Of a stretch of DNA of 64,000 bases, positions 57,726 to 64,000 are shown one piece after another. Position 1 is the stretch's first letter, and each line of letters starts with the position of its first letter. The position numbers were made by a program, and so were the translations under genes. The notes below the pieces were generated by a model. It was not told where the DNA came from. It searched no databases and was given only the letters and a program-made list of their open reading frames with translations. This stretch comes from Charina bottae (lineage: Eukaryota; Chordata; Lepidosauria; Squamata; Charinaidae): positions 20,503,105 through 20,567,104 of the forward strand of contig JALMGJ010000018.1 in NCBI GenBank assembly GCA_023362775.1, given 5' to 3'.

Positions 57726-58767
57726 GGCAGATGGCTTACAGGACGTCTTGTGGTGTGTGTTTTCCGACCTGGCCTACCTCACAGGGTTGACGCCACCTTG
57801 GTGCACCATCCAGCCCAACTCTCACTCAAACCACAACAGGTTCCCTTGAAGGACAGAGGCAAAGACTTCCCCTCACCTGCCGAATGATTTATTCAACTGG
57901 TGGGGGCAGGGATTTGGATTCTGAGCTAGGACACCTCTCCAAGGAAGGTCCTTGCATGACTCACCTTTGGATCCTGTCCAATGCAAGGCAGGAGCTCCCT
58001 CCATGGCATTTGCACCGCTCTCAGAGGAGCTCTGCACCCACCTGACCACCTGCTGTGGTCCTTCTCGGGCGGCACAACCAAGCAACGGACTCTCTGCCCG
58101 GGCACCAAAGGAATGGTTGCAGAGAAAATTTTGCTCTCGCAACCTTGAAACTTGCACCCTACTCCCACCAGGTCCCCCTCCCCAACTCTTCCCTTTCCCT
58201 TGTTCAGATGGAGGCATGCTGGCATCCTGCAGTTTCTCGGCATGTTTTAAAATGGGAAGGCCAGTTGTCCAACCCCTTCTCAGCTGGATTTTGCTTGGAT
58301 TGCAAAGCACAAAGAACTGAGGGAGCGGGCAGGCAGGACAGAAGCTGGAGCCTGATTCTTTCCTTATGGGTCAGATTGAAAGAGTCATTGTCCGTTGTCT
58401 TTGTCGTGGGTCACTCAGAATCAGTCATGGAAGATTGCAGGAGGGGTCCAGTGGCTTTGTAGCAGGGCTCTCAAAGGACGCCATTTGCACAGCTCCCCGT
58501 CAAAGCTCCCTGCTTCCGCTGCGCTTCATCTTTGAGACACTGATGTGTTTTTTTAAAAATCGGGGAGAGGGAAGATTCTGGGACCATCCTTCTAATTTAA
58601 AAGATCTGACAGCCAGCAATGATTGAACGTGAATTTCTTTCTGCCAGCTATGGACAGAAATTGCTTACTGTGAGTGTGAGCCAAACATTTACTTCCTCTG
58701 CCGGGCTGGTGCAAAAGGAGGAGTGTGTCACACGGAGCAGCAGGCCCTGAAGGAGGTGGAATTAGGG

Positions 58768-58915
58768 CAGGGTTTCTCAACCTTGGCAACTTTAAGATGG
58801 GTGGACTTCACATCCCAGAATTCCCCAGCCAGCCATGCTGGGGGATTCTGCTGGCTAGGGAATTCTGGGAGTTGAAGTGCATCCATCTTCAAGTTGCCAA
58901 GTTTGAAAAACACTG
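58768..58915. mobile_element. Fold-back hAT MITE
   Basis: The ends CAGGGTTTCTCAACCTTGG and GAAAAACACTG are canonical, with a short duplicated piece of arm in the centre. Target duplication not readable. Confidence 0.75.
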
Positions 58916-59489
58916 CTTTAAAACTTGACTATACAGTACATCAATTCTGCACATGGCTATCAAAGCTACTGTCCCCATCAGTCTCCTTTTCAAGCTGTGT
59001 TGATTTTCCCAACTTGGTTTGCAGGATGTCAGCATTCAAGGGCATGCAGGTTTGAGGATTAAATGCAGAATCTTTGGGTGGTTAAGAGAGAAAACACCGT
59101 CAACTGACCATTTCCAACTGGAATATCAATATTATGATTAATACTAACCAAAATGAACCTATTGGCTAAATTCAGCCATAGTGGCTTATGGCTGAACAAG
59201 CATCAATTCATGGTGTTCTTTAATCATCACTTAGGCAGTGCACAGACTGCAATCAACATGGGGGGCTGATTTGTGCCAATCCAGCCAAGTGGTTTAGCCG
59301 GCAAACCAAGATGAAAATAGGTCTCAACAGACTAGGTAAACCGATGACTGGTGGGGATGGAACCCCAGACCCAGGAAACATCCTTAAAGAGGACTAAGAA
59401 CAAGGAAGGAGGCGGCCCCCAAAAGGGAGCAGCTTTATCCGGAGTGGGAGAAAAGGTCTTTCCTGGGGAAAGCGGGAATCGAACCGGCG

Positions 59490-60310
59490 ACCCCCGGAGC
59501 ACAACTTGAGCGAGCCGCCATGCGCAGGCGCGAAAGAGAAGCGGCGGGGGAGGGAGAGGAGCGCGCTTCCACTTCCTTGCCCCCGCTGTGCGCAGCCGAG
59601 GCTTCTTCCTCGCGCAGGCGCGTTGCCCCCTCGGCCAGTCCGAGGGCTTGTTCTCCGCCCGGCCAGAGGCGAAGCTGCCCGAACGCCCGAGCCGCGGGCG
59701 GGCGCATGCGCTCTCCTCCGTCGCCCCCAGCGAAAGGGCTCCGGGGCGTGGCCTCTGTCGCGCCTGCGCCGTCGCGCCCGCCGCCGTCCCCGCGTCCCAT
59801 CGGCGGTTCCGCGGCACCGGCCTGAGGCGGCGGCGGCGGCGGAGCGGCGTTTGCCGGTGAAGCGACCGACCGAGCGCGGGGCTGCCTCTCGTCCGCCCGC
59901 CGGCCCTCTCGGGGGGCGAAGATGGCGGAGGGGAGCGGCGGCGGGGCGCCTCCCGGGGTCCCCGCGCCGCCGACCCCGACGCTGAAGGGGCTGCGGGAGC
60001 AGATGGGTGAGCCAGTCGGGGGGGACCCCTGCCGCCCCCTCCCCTCCAATCCTCGTCGCCCCCCATTTTATCCCCTAAAACTCTCCTCGCCCTTCCTCCG
60101 TGGCCCCCTTCCTAAGGGGGGGTCTTCCCCTCCTCCCCCCACCCCCCCGACCCAGTTACCGCCTCGCCTCCCGTCGGACCGATCTGGATTCCTCTGCTCC
60201 GGCCTTGCCGAACGGCTGAACTACAGGTTCCATCATCCTGTTAGCCCCCGTGAGGGCGGGGGGTGGTAATTCAGCCCGGCCCGGCGGTGGGGCGGGGGGG
60301 GGCTAGCTGG
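59490..60310 (+). promoter_or_regulatory. CpG-island promoter of the probable MAP7D3 gene
   Basis: A CpG-dense block containing the first coding exon. NRF1-type palindromes occur at 59521-59532 and 59611-59622, and further TGCGC motifs follow. No TATA box is visible. The block ends in C-rich intron sequence after about 60060. Confidence 0.75.
59922..60006 (+). CDS. MAP7D3: First coding exon of probable MAP7D3 (microtubule-associated protein)
   Basis: It encodes MAEGSGGGAPPGVPAPPTPT followed by LKGLREQM and ends in phase 1 at the donor ATGG|GTGAGC. The ATG lies in an AAGATGG context at the end of a CpG-rich leader. The N-terminus is Gly/Pro-rich and not diagnostic. The LKGLREQM end, the divergent orientation and the position upstream of ADGRG4 match MAP7D3, as remembered from human Xq26.3. 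The rest of the gene, including the coiled-coil MAP7 domain, would lie to the right of the window. I found no second exon before 64000. Any other CpG-promoter gene moved into this place is the alternative. Confidence 0.6.
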
Positions 60311-61203
60311 CATAGGAGGGGGTGCATGTCTGGAGCGCCTGATGGGGCTTGTAGTTCAGCAGGTCTGGGAGGCCCGACTTGGGTGGGGGGCTGGCTTGGG
60401 AGGGAGGCTGGGAGGGGTCCACAGTGAGGCCCCTTAATTTGACATCTCCCTTTTCATCCCTTTTCCCCATTGAAAGACCTTTTCTACCCCTGCACCCCCC
60501 CTTATACTCATTTACACTCATCTTTTCCTCGGGTTCACACAACCTCCTGCCCCTTAACCCCCATTTCAGGGCTCTCTTCCCCTCCCTCCTCATCTTTTAG
60601 TCCTATTTCAACCCCCCCTTCCCCTTAGTCATTCATCACCACCCTTCTTCCTATTTCCCAACCTCCAGCTGCCTGCACTGCCCTCAAGCCCATCCACAGC
60701 TCTCAGCAATCTTACCCCCCCATAGCAAAATGCTGGAGGTTCCCCTTTTGTTGGCTGGCAGTACCTCCTCTTCCGCCTGGCCTCCCACCCTACCTTCGCT
60801 CTCTTCACCTCGATTTGGCAGACAAAAGATGCCTTGGCATTTTCTTAGATTCAGAGGAGATCTCGAGCCCTGGCATCTAATCATTCCACTACTCCCCCCC
60901 CCCCCCATCCAGGGCTTTAAAAAGAGCCTGGGAATCTGTTTGCATCTGAAGTCCTCCTCTTTTTCTCTGCTGCAGTCAGAAAACCAATAGATAAGCTACC
61001 TGCATGGTCTCCTCTCCCCCAGCTTCTCTGGGCAGACCTCTGGATTGTTTCTGCTTTCCAGGGTTTGTTTAGAAATCTGCAGCATTGTATCTACAGTTCA
61101 GTTCCTGTGTGATTAAAACCAAAATCCTATATGCTATATCAATTGGTGGGGGGGGGGAGTTACTATATGTTTCTTTTCTTGCTGCAGCATTGATTTCCTG
61201 GCA

Positions 61204-61561
61204 CAGGGCTTTCCAAAGTTTTTCCCTCGGCGACACACCAACCGGCGTTGGTGTGTCGCCACGGGAAAACCCGGAAGTGCGGCAGCGTGCAAAAACCCGG
61301 AAGCGCTGCTGCTGCTGCTTTCGGGTTTTGTGCGCTGCAGTTGGTGTGTCGCCGCGGGAAAACCCGGAAGTGCGGCAGCGTGCAAAAACCCGGAAGCGCT
61401 GCTGCTGCTGCTTTCGGGTTTTGTGCGCTGCAGTTGGTGTGTCGCCGCGGGAAAACCCGGAAGCGCTGATGGTGATCAGCGCTTCCGGGTTGTGTGGCGA
61501 CACACCAGACTGTGTGTGGCGACACACTTTTGTGTCGCCACACACAGTTTGGAGAGCTCTG
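61204..61561. mobile_element. GC-rich hAT-type MITE, copy C, with 93-bp tandem units
   Basis: Ends CAGGGCTTTCCAAA and TTTGGAGAGCTCTG, with an exact 8-bp target duplication TCCTGGCA (61196-61203, 61562-61569). Inside, a 93-bp unit starts at 61248 and 61341, and a partial third unit starts at 61434. Each unit carries GTGTGTCGCC and 'aaaacccggaag' motifs. A short hairpin 'aagcgctgatggtgatcagc' (from 61462) and palindromic gtgtcgccacac motifs follow. Confidence 0.88.
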
Positions 61562-62906
61562 TCCTGGCAGATCAGGCTCAGCATTAGTTGGCAAGTATTT
61601 TTAACCCTGTGAGGCATCATCTCACCTCAGCCGTGGGACATAATCGCTTGAGTGCCATATTTTATTTATTTATTTATTTATTTATTATTTAAATTTGTAT
61701 TATCGCCCATCTCCCCCAAACCGGGGGACTCTGGGCGGTTGATCAGAAAACATCTAGCCATATTTAGAAGTTTTGCTTTTTGCTGTGGCCGAGATGTGCG
61801 AACTAGGTGTCTTTAAAAGGAGGCTACCGAAAGAATAAATCTGTCAGTAGTGGCTGGTCATCAAGGCGGTAACGACTAGGGTTGTGCAGCGTTTGGCGTG
61901 TGAGGGGGAAAAGGTGCTTCAGAACACGTGGAGGTACGGACGTAACGCCTGTCTGCAGTTCTTTAAACAAAATGTGTCTTCTAGGAATCACGGAGCACTG
62001 TGGAAGGCGGCTGTGCGCTTCCAGGAAAGGCGTGGCCCCTATAAGGAGGTGCAGACAGGTGCTCATGTCCTGGAGCATCTTTTCACCTTTGTATCCAGCG
62101 GTGCACAGCCCTGTACATTACCACCTAAATACTTACTGGACAACAGCTGCAGGAGAGGTCCCTATCCTGTAGCCCCTGGTTGACCTTTTGGAAAGGATGC
62201 TAACCTGGGTGGGCCTTTGGTCTTTGGCCTTACTCATTAAAGCCGCTGTTACGCACTCTGATCCGTTTATTGCTTGTTGACTGTGCGATAGAAAGGCTGC
62301 CACTGCTTTGGAGTTGCTCTGACCCCTAATTGAATTAAGGTGTCTGTGTTTATTCCCATCTTACAAGCAGGGGACTCAGTCTTAAGAGCAGATGGCTCTG
62401 TCTAGATTGTGGTCGTATTCCTGTCTGTCTTCCGATTTAAATCAAGCCCAGCCCTTCGCTTTCAAGAATTTAAATACTTGGCAACAGACAAATTGGGAAA
62501 ATGCCCTGTGAATTTTTTTGCTTCTCCTGTGAGAAATGGGGGGTGATGTTATTTCCGTGAAGTCTTCAGCAAAACTGCATATGGTGCAAAAGCTTTGTGT
62601 CTTTTTATTTCATTAATAGCAAAGTGAGGTGGAAAGGAGAAGAGAGGGCTGTGGGGAAGGCGTTACATTTCTCCAGGGTTATTACTGTTTTCCAAATGGT
62701 GAGACCTCCCAGCAGCTTTTAATGGAAGAAAATGATACCTAGTCACAGATGTCATACCTTCTATCTAGGTTTTTTTTTTGCAGTTCTTTCCATTGTGAAT
62801 GAATTTCTCTTAACTCTTTGTATTCACTTAAAAGTTCAGTTTAGTGGGTGTGTTAGCAAACCAGAAGATATGGAGTTCCACTTGACTCAAATTGTATGGA
62901 TTAGAG

Positions 62907-63041
62907 CAGTGTTTCTCAACCTTGGCAGCTTGAAGATGTGTGGACTTCAACACCCAGGATTCCCCAGCCAGCAAGGCTGGCTGGGGAATCCTGGGAGTTG
63001 AAGTCCACACATCTTCAAGCTGCCAAGGTTGAGAAACACTG
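62907..63041. mobile_element. Fold-back hAT MITE in MAP7D3 intron 1
   Basis: A 135-bp near-perfect palindrome with exact 8-bp target duplication GATTAGAG (62899-62906, 63042-63049), the same octamer used by the copy at 35358-35519. Confidence 0.9.
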
Positions 63042-64000
63042 GATTAGAGCAAAGATGTGTTATTTCAAGTGCAGGAACATAATAAAAACATTAATCCCTG
63101 CCTATTGTCTGTCCTTTCTCTTAGAGGACAAACTTTTAAATCCTCTGCTTTTTATTTTTTTATTAATTTATTTGGTGCTCAGCACAGATGCTAACTTTTC
63201 CTCATCTCTTGAAAGAGTGAACCCACCTTTTGTGAACAGTACTGATTTAATACCTCTTCATTTGTTTTCATCCAGCTACGCAACCAATCCACAAGCAGTT
63301 GCTGAGCAGATTAGCTTGATAAAATGTAAAGTGATGTACATGGTATACTCTTGAGTTGGTGAATTAATGTATGGTAGAGTCTTTTGATTCTTCTAATACT
63401 GGTTACTGCCTATTCCTGTAGGAATTGGAGCAGATGCATGGTTTATTTCATTGCTGAGACTTCTTAATTCTGCGAGCAACAGGCAAACTGCAAAAGATTC
63501 TAGAAAATGATTTACAAACATGGGGGGGGGGGGGGGAATTGCATGTTGTACAATGCAGCTAACCAAGAACAATTATTTTATTTATTTATTTATTTATCAC
63601 ATTTGTATCCCACCCATCTCCCCCACAAGGATTTTATCTTTCCTCAATAAATACATTAACATAACCCCTGTTAAATTGTTAATAAATTTTGAGTTGGATC
63701 CCCTGCTTGGTCTGATAGGAGACGCACCCATGTCTAGTGGGCTAACGAGTATGTCTCAGTAGAGATCTCCATATTTCATCATAATTCTTGGAGAAACAGC
63801 ACAAAGATTAAACTGCAATCATGAAATCTTATGAACTGTAGTGCCTGATCAGAGATATAAGGGGAAATTGGCTTATCAAGAAACAAGAGGATCAGGGGTT
63901 AAAACGCATCCTGCATAATAGAGGCATTATTGAGTCTCTAGAGAGAGAGGGGATTGTGGTTTTAGAGTTGACTGGTGCCCGTTGTGATATGCAGTGCTGG

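Larger units (their letters stand above)
49890..59450. other. Intergenic, repeat-rich DNA upstream of ADGRG4
   Basis: No exon recognised. The promoter of ADGRG4 should lie just above 49883 but has no CpG island or clear TATA box. The region holds MITEs, a LINE end, the hairpin retroelement, two mariner-type MITEs, a Ty3/Gypsy fragment and a (TTGA)n run (57689-57725). The sequence between 57730 and 58760 shows nothing I can assign. Confidence 0.55.
60007..64000 (+). other. Intron 1 of the probable MAP7D3 gene (partial)
   Basis: C-rich sequence to about 60950 gives way to repeat-bearing DNA: an hAT-type MITE (61204-61561), a LINE tail with (ATTT)n (61660-61745), a fold-back MITE (62907-63041), a 17-bp G-run at about 63521-63537 and another LINE tail (63575-63630). 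No exon with matching phase and splice sites was found. Confidence 0.5.

Noticed and set aside
59462..59530. Possible tRNA gene on the minus strand (GGTTCGATTCC B-box-like motif next to the MAP7D3 promoter)
   Set aside because: The T-arm stem has a C-C mismatch, the acceptor strand has no partner at the right distance, and no D- or anticodon arm can be folded. It is probably chance or a SINE relic.
59332..60066. Long minus-strand open frame over the MAP7D3 CpG island
   Set aside because: A GC-rich shadow of the promoter and exon. Low-complexity Arg/Pro/Ala content, no recognisable domain.
61248..61480. Direct repeats suggesting a CRISPR array
   Set aside because: 93-bp adjoining units with no spacers, inside a transposon in a vertebrate genome.
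61069..61620. Open frames with repeated Gly-Asp-Thr-Pro type units
   Set aside because: They arise from the 93-bp tandem units of the GC-rich MITE, in several frames and both strands. Not a gene.

Overview
This window is vertebrate nuclear DNA, most likely from a squamate reptile (snake or lizard). The coding content is spread over short exons with GT-AG introns. The repeats are of squamate type: tRNA-headed SINEs, CR1/L2-like LINE ends, an L1-like element, hAT and Tc1/mariner MITEs, and long tetranucleotide microsatellites. The gene order HTATSF1 - BRS3 - ADGRG4 - (divergent) probable MAP7D3 matches the known order at human Xq26.3.

Layout. (1) 1-6398, minus strand: HTATSF1, from its CpG-island promoter (about 5960-6830) to the second RNA-binding domain, where the left window edge cuts it. 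(2) 6.4-12.6 kb: intergenic, with a few MITEs and a microsatellite. (3) 12621-17564, minus strand: BRS3, three coding exons, a complete 393-residue class A peptide receptor. (4) 17.6-23.9 kb: intergenic, with a hairpin retroelement, CR1 and SINE copies. (5) 23876-49883, minus strand: ADGRG4 (GPR112). I could assign 20 coding exons covering the signal peptide, pentraxin domain, GAIN/GPS region and seven membrane spans. The very long Ser/Thr-rich region of the human protein is absent. (6) 49.9-59.9 kb: repeat-rich upstream DNA with a 400-bp hairpin retroelement that carries hammerhead ribozyme motifs. (7) 59922-64000, plus strand: first coding exon of a probable MAP7D3 in a second CpG island, followed by intron 1.

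The genes do not form one pathway. HTATSF1 is a nuclear splicing/transcription factor, BRS3 and ADGRG4 are cell-surface GPCRs, and MAP7D3 is a microtubule-associated protein. HTATSF1 and the MAP7D3-like gene have CpG-island promoters with NRF1-type palindromes (housekeeping style). BRS3 and ADGRG4 have none.

The most noteworthy non-genic signals are: Penelope-like fold-back elements with hammerhead ribozyme cores and 12-13 bp target duplications; a GC-rich hAT-type MITE family with internal tandem repeats and perfect 8-bp target duplications; many 90-240 bp palindromic hAT MITEs; and two clear nested insertions that date MITEs relative to SINEs. All exon boundaries were worked out by hand from splice signals and reading-frame continuity. 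No alignment or database search was run.
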